Shown here piece after piece: positions 47,408-58,815 of a stretch of DNA of 64,000 nucleotides; position 1 is the first letter of the stretch, and every line of letters starts with the position of its first letter. The translations under genes were made by a program, and so were the position numbers. Origin of the DNA: Saksenaea vasiformis B4078 (taxonomy: Eukaryota; Mucoromycota; Mucoromycetes; Mucorales; Saksenaeaceae); assembly GCA_000697055.1 (NCBI GenBank), contig JNDT01002360.1, positions 186,001-250,000 on the forward strand. Direction: 5' to 3'. Under the pieces are notes generated by a model. That model was not told the origin of the DNA. It searched no databases and was given only the letters and a program-made list of their open reading frames with translations.

Positions 47408-49868
47408 ATGGACTATTCATCAAGCGTTGCACCCTCTATTGTCGTCGTCAATGCCGAGGAACATGCAGATATGGTAAAAATAACATGATCGGTCTCAATC
47501 CAGGTGATATTGACGTAAAAGAAAAAAATTGGAACAGAGAGCATCATCTCGGGGAAGCGTGTCGTTCATGCATAATCCTCATGTCAAATCGGGCGAACGA
47601 GATATCCCCAAAACAGGGCCTCTCAGCCGTTTGAAAAATGCTACGAAAGATCAGATTCCTATCAGCAAGGCTCCACGCCGACAAAAATCCTCTCGTTTTT
47701 ATGTCACTGAAAAAGTTCAAATGGAGAAGACACCTGCGTTCCACGGTAAAGAAAACATGTACAGAATTAGCTCCAGATACTGAGGCATGCGTTTTAAATG
47801 GACAGAGGTTCCTCCTCATATGCGACAAGAGCTCTTCATCCAAAAGATTCGACAATGCACCGTTATCTTTGACTTTAGTGATGCATCATCAGAACTACGA
47901 GAAAAGGAAATCAAACGACATACACTTCAGGAGATCCTTGAATATGTCAACATGAATCGCGGAGTGCTGACGGAGGCTGTGTACCCAGAGATTGTCCACA
48001 TGGTAATAACCTGTAAAAGAAAGGGGTGCGAAAACACTGACCATCGACCGCCTCCTTAGTTTGTTATCAACCTATTCCGACCTATTCCTCCTCAAGTTAA
48101 TCCTGTTGGTGATGCGTTTGACCCTGAAGAAGACGAACCTGTACTTGAACTGGCCTGGCCACATTTACAGATTGTATATGAATTCTTTTTGCGATTTCTG
48201 GAATCGCCAGAATTCAACATCAACTACGCAAAGAAGCACATCGACCACAAATTCATTCACCAGGTAAATAACTAATGTTTTATCGCATCCAATAATAATA
48301 GTCTGTGCTATTTACAGTTATTAGACCTCTTTGACAGCGAAGATCCTCGCGAAAGAGACTTCTTGAAAACGACGCTTCACCGCATATATGGAAAATTTTT
48401 GAACTTACGTGCATTCATCCGTCGCTCTATCAACAACATCTTTTTCCAGTTCATCTACGAAACAGAACGACACAATGGAATTGCAGAGTTACTGGAAATT
48501 CTTGGAAGCATTATCAATGGCTTTGCTCTACCATTGAAAGAAGAGCACAAGGTGTTCCTTACTCGCGTCTTGATCCCGCTACACAAAGTCAAGTCCCTTG
48601 TACTATACCACCCTCAGCTTGCCTACTGTGTCGTACAGTTTTTGGAAAAAGATCAATCACTTACGTATGAGGTTTGTTAAATAGGGAGATGAGCGTGCCA
48701 CTTTTTGTTAAATTAGCCTGTTTATAGGTTATTCTGGGACTCTTACGTTACTGGCCCAAAGTGAATAGCCCAAAGGAAGTCATGTTTTTGAACGAAATCG
48801 AGGAGATTCTAGACATTGTTGATGTGTATGAGTTCCAGCGGATTATGGTCCCACTTTTTACAAAATTGGGTCAATGCGTGTCTAGTTCTCATTTCCAGGT
48901 ATCACAGATGAACGAGTCAACCTTTGTCATCTGACACAATCCTTCCCACAGGTTGCTGAACGTGCGTTGTACTACTGGAATAACGACTATATCGTAAGCC
49001 TGGTGGCTGAAAATATTAACGTGATTATGCCCATTATATTTCCCACTTTATACAAGACATCCAAGACACACTGGAACAAGTATGTCAAGTACTCATTTAT
49101 AATAGTAACTTTATTTACCGGATATTAGAACAATTCTTGGCTTGGTATACAGTGCTCTTAAACTGTGTATGGAAATCAACCCTATTTTATTCGACGAATG
49201 TGCCTACCAGTACAAACATCAGCGTCAAGTGTAAGTTATTGGCCAATTGAATCCTGTTTCTCATCGATTATATATAGAGAACGAAGAAAACAAAAAGAAA
49301 GAGAAGAAAATTGGATAATTCTACAACAGAAGGTCTCTTCTCATATGGAGGTTGCCATGACGAATGCCCCAGAAGCTTTCTCATTCCCACCGCAGCCCGG
49401 TGAGTGTCGGCGTTGTCCAAAGATGAAATTAATCTCTTACTTTCTTTCATTTTCTTTTTTTTTTTCGGGATCTTAGCATATCATGCTATGGAAGCGGAAG
49501 ATGCAGAAGATATTATATCTGAGGAAGAAAGTGAAGGCGAATCAGATAATGCAGCCGAGCATACGGATGAAGTCCATCCAGATATGGTAAGTCTTCTAGA
49601 AATAGTAAAACCAAATTATCTAACTTGGCGGTTTCTAGCAACAATTCGATGGCCCTCCAGCTCAGTATCAACAATTCAGACGCAAGTCGATTATCCCAGT
49701 GGACGAAACAGTAAGATTTCTCAATTTTAATCATATTGCTAACCATTTTTCCAGGTGTTTAACGAACTGTCCCGCCATGTGAGTCTGGACGAGGTATTGA
49801 ACCAAGCGCCTGGGTCGTCTTCGAGCGCAGCTGGGAGCCCTTCCCCTGACGTGAACAGCCCGCCCTAG
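47408..49868 (+). CDS. RTS1: PP2A regulatory subunit B56 (Rts1-like)
   Basis: HEAT-like regulatory subunit that directs protein phosphatase 2A to substrates in stress response, septation and mitosis. About eleven exons from ATG 47408 ([15 protein letters not shown]) to TAG 49866-49868, roughly 560-600 aa. The Ser-rich N-terminus ([13 protein letters not shown]) precedes the core: [146 protein letters not shown] and [11 protein letters not shown]. The C-terminus has a Lys/Glu helix, an acidic stretch ([17 protein letters not shown]) and a Ser/Pro tail. No domain is missing. The start is the first ATG in the first exon; an earlier exon is possible. Confidence 0.95.
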
Positions 49869-50091
49869 CAATAGTCAGTAACAAGGAATATTTTTCTTAA
49901 TTATTCCTGCAAGCATCGGTTCTTAGCTTTTATTCTATATTTTTTTCATTTTATTTTATATATTACTTTCAAAGTTCTGTTCCTTATGTAAAAGTAAACC
50001 AAAAAAAAAAAAGCAAAAAACAACAAACAAGTAAGATAAATAAATCAAAATAGCATCCGGTACAGATCAGAAAAGGAAGACGAGGAAGTCC

Positions 50092-51275
50092 TTAGGATGA
50101 CCCATGAACTGCTGCAGTGCTTGCATTTCCTCTGGTATCGGAGTTATCAGGAGCGAGCGCCTGTTCGAGGAAGCGAAAGACTTCATCGTTTATATAGTAG
50201 GCCTGGAAGAGCTGTTCCAATGTCTGCATACGTTCTTCCATCTGTATAATCCGCGAACTGTAACCTTCCCGGTCATTTTGCTTTCTTGCCATTTCCAAAT
50301 GGGATACACTGTTACTCCAAAGCGGATGAACCATCGGAAGTCTGGGACTTGTACGCGTCGGGAAAAAGGTTGATTGAAGTGTTTGCAGAAGAGATATCCG
50401 CAACCAACCGATCGACCATCGATGCAGGATTCCCCACGGAGATTGAGGACGAAAACCAAACAGACAAGTCCGTGCACCAAAAAGAAGCCCAATCAAGCCG
50501 CCAAGAATGCCAGCTGCGTTGATAACTGTAAACGCCCTCTGTTCTCGGATGATCATGATATCATGTTTTTCCGGATAGACATGCAGCGACCCTATAGGTT
50601 CTGGCTGAACGCCATATGACGGGTGAAACGTTTCTGATGCAATCAATGTTTTCATTGTGTACACAGTTTCTGTATTTAGCGCAAATCCAACATAACTCCA
50701 GAAGTCATTACACAAGGAAAGACGCCGGCTTAGTCGATAGCTTGCACTGCTCACTACAGTTGGATTGATATGATAGGCGTTCTCTTCATGGAGTTTTTTC
50801 ACTTTGTCTTCACCGGGCAGTTCATCAATCAATTCGTCTGTACGTTTGATCTCTCTGGGGTAGAAATTCAGATCAAGACTCAAACTGGATACCTCGGAAG
50901 ACGAAAGAGGAAGATAGTAGTCAAATTTGAGGTATGTACCATTGCATGTTGATCGTCTAGATGACGTTTTGCCGAGACGAAACGTAAATGGTGCACGAAA
51001 AATATGGCATGTCTGTCCATTGAAGGCAAAGGGTGCAATGAACTGGGAGCAAGTGGTTCCGTGGTTAGTCACACAACGTATAAGAGGTCTGGTACTATTA
51101 AAACAGAACCGAATATCTACACACAATACATTATTTGGATTTGTCACCATAGGAGGCAGCTACCTGGGACGTCTACCGTCATGTCTGGATCAGCTTCATA
51201 GTAGACCTGGTGAAGGATTGGACTATTGATAACATGGGCACCTAGTAAGAGAACCAAAAGACATATCAAAACCAT
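50092..51275 (-). CDS. Orphan membrane protein with two hydrophobic segments
   Basis: Not assignable to a named family. Two exons, 51164-51275 and 50092-51116, give 1137 nt, 378 aa, from ATG 51275. The N-terminus MVLICLLVLLLGAHV is a signal anchor or uncleaved signal peptide; the following ~210 residues are extracytosolic with many Cys (FCFNSTRPLIRC, SQFIAPFAFNGQTCHIF) and sequons. A second membrane segment (INAAGILGGLIGLLFG) leads to a cytosolic tail with a predicted coiled coil (RIIQMEERMQTLEQLFQAYY) and a Ser/Ala-rich end. In the same frame, 8 codons from an ATG at 51359 are closed by TAA at 51333-51335, yet the next codons also look coding (SIGEPNWVETTRLILSS). The Kelch gene ends only 17 nt upstream of that ATG. 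Confidence 0.75.
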
Positions 51276-51376
51276 GAGGGTGGAAGAGAGTATAAGTCGA
51301 GTCGTCTCAACCCAATTTGGTTCACCGATACTTTATCGAAGAGTTAGAATGTCACTCATGTCTATTGAATTTTTTT

Positions 51377-52745
51377 CTACCGTGGCTTCCACATGATTTT
51401 TCGTAATATACAGAAACCCAATCGTCTGCCACGTTTAGGGATAAGCAAGCAGATAATAAGACTGGCAACAACCCCAAGACTGATGCAGATGCCCGTGAGA
51501 ATGGAGGTCTGCAGAGATGGCGCGTCAGAGGTGGCCATATGCGATGCGTGTGATTCCCAGGCAAGTGTCTGCGTATCCAAAATGTGAAACCGGTCGTATA
51601 GCGTCTGATAGTTTACACCTGACAATTGTTATGTTTCGTTAAGCTCGTTCTCAATTTGCTTACCAAACCCAAACGCCATTTTAGTCTCGTTCACAATGAA
51701 AGCAACGGCCATAGACTGAGGAGGGGGAGAGTTCGCTAGTTGTTCGGAAGGTGATCTCCAGCTCCAAGATGTCGTATTTAGAATAGCAACCATACTGTCC
51801 AATTGACCCGTGCCAGATACGTATGTTTCTGATGGAAGGCGGATATCACTCTGACCTTTTGTCTCCATTTAGACAGAACTTTTATTTGTTATTTTTACCT
51901 CCACATATTACAATGTTGTTATCTTTAGCTACAGAAATTGTGTGAGAAGGAAAAGGGAAATCACGGGGAAACAAGTGCATACTTCTTACTGCGCTGTGAA
52001 ATATTCTTGATTCTGGGATAGCACCTTTGGTTTGCTGTTGCGACCAAACGCCTGTGATGGAATCGTATACGATGGCATTGGACAAACTTATTAAAGGTGG
52101 CGCAGATGCATTGAGCAGCAAATCGTTAATGCACAAATACCCACCCAACAAGACCATTTTTCCTGTACTGATGACTCGATAAATGTATGTCACATGGAAT
52201 GATGCGCAAAGTACCTGAGCATAGTAGCTGTGTGACCGCAACGCGCTGCTGCAATGGAAGGAAGAAAATGCGGTTTCCATTGTCGATCGATCCTGTCATA
52301 CGACCAAAAATCTTCTTGACACTGTGTCCCATTTGTTCCACCGTACATCAAAATGCGTTGATCATCAGGGGTCGTAGTCACCGTGTGAAACCGCCTCTGT
52401 GGAGGGCCAAACGGTAACGAGATATTGCTCCATTGGCGTCGGGTAACGTCAAAATGATCAATCGTGTTGCTACCCATGATAGGCGCAAACACAGTTTGAT
52501 TCATAATGACAACAGGAGCACGGTGGAAGGACTGTTGAGTTGTACTGGAGCGTGACACTATGACAGGTTCATCATCCAACTGATATACTGGTATTGACCA
52601 GACCGTCCTATCTTCAAAAATATAAACCGCATCACCAAGAACAGCATAGGATAATCCGAATGTATCCGAATCAACTGATCGTGAAAACATTTGATTTGTG
52701 GGTAAATTCAACTTTTTCAAAAGAAGAAGTGAAAAAGGAGGCAAA
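51377..52745 (-). CDS. Kelch-repeat membrane protein
   Basis: Predicted beta-propeller with a C-terminal membrane anchor. Kelch-like strands with GG turns are visible in order: DDQRILMYGGTNGTQCQ, KMVLLGGYLCIN, DNNIVICGG and ETKMAFGFGG, each with aromatic residues in the next strand (SYDRIDRQWKP, YDSITGVWSQQ, NTTSWSWRSP, DTQTLAWES). The single membrane segment near the C-terminus (SILTGICISLGVVASLIICLL) is followed by a short basic tail. Three introns are supported by frame (for example the one removing gtaaaaataac near 51888-51932). The N-terminus is unclear: an ATG near 52763 gives a signal-like MMATLSPVCLLFHFF that hits a stop, while the main frame has no ATG before MFSRSVDSD. Such Kelch proteins are common in Mucoromycota; ligand unknown. 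Confidence 0.82.
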
Positions 52746-52771
52746 CAGGGGATAGTGTTGCCATCATGCAC

Positions 52772-53328
52772 TTCTTAAACTTTACACAGTTATCTGCATA
52801 CGACTTTGCGTTGGCTCCGAATTCATTTTGTGTTTGGAAACGATTTTCTTAAACACTAACACAAACGTCACGCTTTATGTACGGTACTCATTCTTTGGGA
52901 GAAGTATCCAGTGATTATATGTCAAGATCTCCGCTGTTAGCCCGTGAAATACAAGAAAGTACCATGCCATCATTTTCTACTTACCATGGAAAACATTGTC
53001 TAGTGTTGAGTAATAATACATATATCTGTCTACTATCTACTGGCGCAGGATAGGAACAGCAACGTCGCGATAGGAACTACCTTTACCTGTGTCTTACCGT
53101 CGTTTGCATGTAACGTTAATCAATGACACACTGGTCAAATACTACAGAATAGCTAATAGATGCAAGGTATGGATAGGGCAATGTAACGAAAAGCTCTATG
53201 GCTTCACTGATGTATTAATTTCCGCGTGTCCAATTCTTCCTTAGTGCAACTTGGGTCCCACGGGACGGAAAATTTGCTTAGAGTAGCGCAAATATCCATT
53301 AAAAAAACATACAATGTAAATAAATACT
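52772..53328. other. Intergenic; half MITE
   Basis: No gene. 53222-53301 carries the right half of MITE family 2 (ttccttagtgcaacttgggt, then gacggaaaatttgcttagag and tagcgcaaa). The left half is not recognisable. Confidence 0.5.
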
Positions 53329-55332
53329 CTATTCTACAAAGGCAGGCAACGTGAACTGATGACCTTGTGCTATTGTTGGGGAAGGCAAGAGTGCTCCTGG
53401 ATAAATAGCGAAAGCGGGTGTCGGGGCGATGGAGGTTGTGTTTCTTGTAGTGGTCGGGTAAACTGGATAGGTTGTGGTCGTGTAAGCTTCGGAATATGTT
53501 GCTACATCACCTCTCGGATGCAAGAATCCCGTTTTAGCAACGCTATTAGCCAAACCAACCACACGGTTATCATAATCATATATAATGTAAAACGACGTGA
53601 AGAAAGGACCACCTAATAACACGTTCTTCGGGTCGGTTCCGCTGACAATAGAAGAATAACATCTATGTTTTGCTCCAGGAGGGACAACATCAAAAGGATA
53701 TATATACTGCTTCGGTAATATTTTACCGTCGAGGTCGGGGAACTTGAAGATGAGTGCAGGTGCTGATCGTCGAGCGGCACATGAGATGGTGTAAGTATTG
53801 GCTTCTGGACTGAACTCCGCTCCGATCGCTTTATTGAGTTCCTTGGCCATATCTGGTGGGACAACAAGGAAGGGTGAAGCAGAGTATATACGGCCATAGG
53901 CGCCACGTTGCGTAGGGAAAAATTTGCGATCCTTCTTCTTGTGTCCATATTCGCGCTCTAATCCGAAGCCAATCAAAGGCAAATTCCAAAACGGTGACTC
54001 GTTGGGCGACCCTATAATCACCGGCAGCTCGTAGACTTTTCCATAGTAGAAAGCTTCGTCAACGCCTACACCGAATATGTGTTAGAAGCGGTGGTTGTCT
54101 TTTCTGTCTCTCTTTCTCTCTCTCTGTTGGGCATACCAAGGATCCAATAAAATGGGTTGCGATAATCACGCTTCCGGTAACCTGGAGATCCCGAACCAAG
54201 CGAAGATCCTGAAGATTGTCGGTTGTCCCTAGCTTCAGAAAAATGCACGGAAAATTTAGATATCGACCCACGTTTAGACAAAAATTTCAGGTACCAGCTC
54301 GCGCAAGTAGTCCTAACGAAATATTCAGTCGACTGAGTATATTTGCCTTTTGCCAATGATCTTACGATTGCCTTGAGTGCTTTCAGGTGGAGCAGCCGAA
54401 ATCTGATCTAGTAAGTTGCCATAGCCACCAAGTCCAAGTCTTGCAACTACGCGTATTTAAGACTTCGTAATTTTCCCGATACACTTCTTGCTTACCAGCA
54501 ATAGGACCTCCACCGATAGGGTAGTCGACTTCGATTGCTTCTCCGAGTAAGTGGGAAGTAAAATTGTACTTATCAAGAAATCTGAGCGTATCCTAGGTAA
54601 CTATGTTAAACTTGTATCTTACTTTGTCCCCTTTGCCTGCTTTAGGATATCTGTCAACTTACAAGTTCGATCTCCATTAACACATGGGTTCCATCACGAT
54701 ACGTGTAATCCAGCTGACGGTTGAGGTCAATGTTTGTTGAAGACTCGTTACGATGGAACTTCCTCTCGTACGGTACGAGATCACAAGTTGATGTGTTACA
54801 CTGTAGTAAAGCTTCGTAAATAGTTTTATCTTGGAATGAGCCTTTCTTACCTGATCTGACATAACATAGGTGAACTCTGTTGCAGTATCGAAGATACCAA
54901 TGAAGTCTTGAGGAGGTGTTCCTACAGCAAATGGCACGGTTGGCTGTGGAACACGAGTTCTGAGTGATTAGTAATTCTTTCCTCAGAAAATCTTTGTTCT
55001 TTACTTACCACTCCTTCATAGAACGTTAGCTCTATGGCGGCTGGCCGGCCTCCATTGTAGTCTGGTTGCGGAAACTGCTGATTGCCTTCGGAGTAGGTTG
55101 GTATCGGCTGCGTTGATGTTGATTTTGATGTTGACGATGAGGATGAGTGCGAGTGCGAGTGCGAGTGTTTGTATGAATCTGATGATGGACCTCCCCAGGA
55201 GGGCGGTGCCCACGACTGCGACGGTATCCAGGGCTGTAGCGGCGACCAAGATTGCGGTGGTGATATATACAGCTGTGCGTATACATATTGGCAAGCAAAA
55301 GTCAAATATAGTGTTCCCGAAAATAAGTGCAT
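53329..55332 (-). CDS. Secreted aspartic-protease-fold protein, predicted inactive
   Basis: Pepsin-like (A1) fold with a signal peptide (MHLFSGTLYLTFACQYVYAQ) from ATG 55332, then a low-complexity prosegment rich in Ser, His and Trp/Pro (PPQSWSPLQPW, KHSHSHSHSSSSS). The mature part begins VPFAVGTPPQDFIGIFDTAT: the first catalytic motif is DTAT instead of DTGS/T. It continues CNTSTCDLVPYERKF, QLDYTYRDGTHVLMEIE, PFYWILGGVDEAFYYGKV and LPLIGFGLER. The second catalytic motif, normally DSGTS or DTGTS before hydrophobic L-V, reads YSASPFLVVPP, so the second Asp is replaced. Conserved CYSSIV, NVLLGGPFFTSFYIIYDYDN and RVVGLANS remain. The C-terminus is Thr/Pro-rich. About seven exons. The fold looks intact, so a binding, inhibitor-like or cell-wall role is more likely than proteolysis. 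Confidence 0.88.
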
Positions 55333-57055
55333 TGTAACATGAAATATGAGACTATGTAGTAGGGAAATAGAACAAACATAGAAAAAAAAGCGCGCAGGCT
55401 ACATTTTTATAGTGCAAGATCAAAATGGCGACCCCTGTATCCGTACCTATCGTCACAAGCTACAACATCATCGTCTCGACAAATGCGATGGGTGTCCTCC
55501 CTTCCTTCCTTTTAAAAAAAGGAAGGAAGGGACAGTAAACAATTGTGCGGATCCGAGTATGTGTGTGCATGCGGGGTATCACCATCTGTTGTTTCCGATG
55601 CACGCAGTTTCCTCTTAACCCTGCACCAATACGAAACTCCTAATCTCTTTTCTTTTTGAACGGGCTCTAGCCAGTATTTCCTAAATCTTGTGAATTCTTT
55701 GTGTCTGGCATGCATATTAACGCGCCCACATAGCAATAAGCACCAACAGATAAACAGTGTCTTTTCATTTTACAAATCTTGCTATTGCCAGATGGAATGC
55801 TCTCCATACTTAAGTATCCATAATGTCATTATCTACTTACTGCTTCTGAAGTTTCATGCGGAGACCAATAGTACATATCAAGTTACTAGCTTCCGCAGTA
55901 AATCAGCGGTATTTTAAGGTTAAGATAACTGTCTAGTGATAAGAGAGAAAACGCATGTAAGGTGAATGTTTTCTACGAGAAGAGACACTCGGCTGTGCAC
56001 TGCATGCAAGTTGAGCCAATCATGGTGTTATCACTGGACGTGTCCATCGGCTGCAATGCACGGCCCCCTTATAATGACGCTCTTCGACACACACACAGAA
56101 TAAAACTGATCGGCATTCCTGACTGAACGCTCGGAAGCACGTTAGGCGTCCTAGACATTGCGTCCGACTCTAGCACTACAGGTGATCGCCATCTAGATTA
56201 TCTGCGACATATATGGTCGTGCACTTGCAGATTAAGTACACTTCCAGCACTTATGGTTATTGTATTCATACAATAATATTGCGTATAATGTAGCAGTATA
56301 TGCCCACGTACGAGGATCATATGTTATGCATAAATTGAGGATAACTGTTGCACATAAATAAAATAAAACATGTATCGCTCGGGAAGACTAGAATTTGACA
56401 GGTACTGACGCCATATTTGGTCTTTATCATACATGAACTAACCTAACGAAATTATAGATCTTCGTCTACGACGCAGGATCACCTTTGAATGTGTCTCCGC
56501 ACCTGCGTCTCCGAAAATAAATTTCGCCTTGATCTGCGATTTGCACACCAGAAAACGATATAAAACTAGTTTCTAACTCTTGAATACTACCTTAATTTCG
56601 AATAAGGATAAAATAGAGGGTAACTGGAAATAAGTTAATTCAGCGTGGTGACCGACTCATCCTTCTTTCCTGCGGCTGTCGTTGAATTTGCATGAATTTC
56701 CGTTTTATCCTCAAGTATACAGGCTGCATAAAAGTTATCAATGAGCCAGTTAGAAGATATATCAACTGTATTACCTAGTAAAAAGCCAGAGAACTGTAGG
56801 CGGCAAATATTATGGTATTTTTCGTCGGGATAGATAAGCAAGTATTTGTATTTCCAAGACCAGCGAGACGCGGTAGGAAACAGTCGAAGGATCCACCTTT
56901 TATCTGAGTTTATCCGATATGGATTATATCAGATGGAATTTCCTACAGCGGAAGCGCTGCTGTGCTGCGTGGAAACGCTTTGATTGGTCAAAGCTGCCTA
57001 GATAGTCGAGGTCACTAGACCGATCAATCAGCCATAGGTAGGCAATTCTATCTAA

Positions 57056-57248
57056 CTGTTTATTGAAATACATTTTACACTACTCTAAATAAATTTTGCG
57101 CCCAGAAAGAACCAATATCGCACTGAAAAGAAAACGGAAATACGTAGTTAATATGCCAGTTATATCAGAAAGACCAGATATTACTTACATGAAGTTGGTC
57201 CTCCCATGGACGTAGAATTTATTGGAGCGGCGCATAACATATTTCATG
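57056..57248. mobile_element. MITE family 2 copy
   Basis: The left end is tgtttattgaaatacatttt, acactactctaaataaattt and tgcgcccagaaagaacc; the right end is cccatggacgtagaatttat then tggagcggcgcataac. About 40-bp inverted ends, no coding sequence. The flank tttcatggttagtaaatgga is shared with 39590 and 62885. Confidence 0.75.
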
Positions 57249-57539
57249 GTTAGTAAATGGAATAATACTGACACTTTTTACCACTTTTGTCAGATGCTTT
57301 CTTTGGGAGATGCCTGGATATATCGTTTCCGTATTCCACTAAGACGCGATGCATGTTGTCGTGAAGATCACCTTCTGAATTTAAGCTCAGATACACCGAC
57401 TCGTACGGTTATACGATCTTCCCATCATTTTCAAGGCTGCGCGTTTTCGTTTTTTCAGATAGTTTTCCATACGTTGGATTGATAAAGAAGACAAACAAAA
57501 TGTACAAAAAGAAAAGAGAAAAGAAAAAGGAAATGAAGT

Positions 57540-57965
57540 CGGGTTTCCCGCTAAATATGCATCACTTGATCTGAGACATCATTTTGTGTGAGGACAAAGG
57601 GACATGAGACAATGGAATCTTGTTTCTGACACACCTTTTGCATTAAATAACAAGAATGCAATCGCTGATTCCTTTGCGTGAGACGATGGTACCCTATTAC
57701 TGACACGTCTTTTGCGTGAAATAGCACACCCTTTGGCATGATTTAAAAAAATCCGATCATTGCCACACGTTTTGCATGAGACAAAGGACCCTATCTTTAA
57801 CACGTCCTTTCCACGAGACAATGAAACCATGTCTCCAAAACATCTTTTGCGTTAGATAATGGGAAGCTACCAACGCACAAACGTAACATGGAAGAGTATG
57901 ACATGCAAATCGTAAAAGATACGCAGAGTTTATCCGGAAGCAACACCAAATATCTTCAAATAGAC
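57540..57965 (+). repeat. Dispersed repeat with internal minisatellite, copy 1
   Basis: Starts near cgctaaatatgcatcacttg and contains degenerate tandem units of about 38-45 bp built on ttttgcatgagacaatgga...ccctatc...tgacacacc. It ends with atgggaagctaccaacgcac, aaacgtaacatggaagagta and cgcagagtttatccggaagc. A second copy in the same orientation is at 63345-63860. Apparent ORFs on the minus strand are by-products of the repeat. Confidence 0.75.
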
Positions 57966-58815
57966 GCAAAGTCATGGGAAAAAATTCTATCTAGTAAAAC
58001 CATTGACGAACAGGAACGATAAATACAGTATATCTGCTATCTACGTCAAATCCTGAATGCCACTGACGTTATGGTATGAACATTTCTCATTCTCCGTATA
58101 TGTAAATTTCAATTCGCAACACCTGCTATTTACATTATATCGGTCAAATGAGCGGATGATAGAAATCGAGTCATCATAGAACTGATAACGTATGTACTGT
58201 GCCTTCCAGTAAGCTATTGTTTGTCATCGTTCCATTAAGTAGATCAGTGCTGTCATGGTAACGCATCCTTATGACCTGTTCCATCTCTCTGTCAACCATG
58301 CAGGAGACTTAGGAATACGAGTTTTGCACGTCCGCACTTGAAAAAGATGGAAAGCAGTTGTACTGTCTTATCAAGGATCCCTGATAAAGCGAGATAATCC
58401 ACTGTGTTCCGTAAGAAAAAAAGAAAAACCCGCAAAATCCAACTTAGTGGGAGAGAAAGGAATAAGAAGCAAAACTTTGGTTTATGCAGCTATTATTCAG
58501 CTGGTATTATTACTGACACGTTTACATAGCATGCAGTCGCTGTAGGCAAAAGGGCCAATAGGAGGACCGGAGTCAAAAACTATGCTGGGCAATGACAACG
58601 ATGAAGGTACCAAACTTACGTATGGCGATGTGTTGTCCGATTGACACTGTGCTTCAGTGAAGGGACGTGTGAGCGGTAATAACCGGGAAAGATAACGTAC
58701 GATCAATTTCAGATCATAATTTGAAACAGGTTAGCCTTATTGGGAATTGTAATAGGCTTGTGGCATAAAGTACTGCACTAAAGTATAGTGATATTGTTCT
58801 ATTATTTTTCGGGTA

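Larger units (their letters stand above)
55333..58815. other. Intergenic and repeat region
   Basis: A TATA-like sequence on the minus strand (plus ttttata near 55405-55412) may serve the aspartic-protease gene. A perfect inverted repeat ccttccttccttttaaaaaa/ggaaggaagg lies near 55499-55528. ORFs at 55690-55917, 56635-56841 and 58497-58706 have no features. MITE family 2 copy at 57056-57248 and a minisatellite-containing repeat at 57540-57965. Confidence 0.5.

Noticed and set aside
57551..57975. Overlapping minus-strand ORFs with Cys/His-like patterns
   Set aside because: They are translations of tandem minisatellite units, with no frame preferred between copies.
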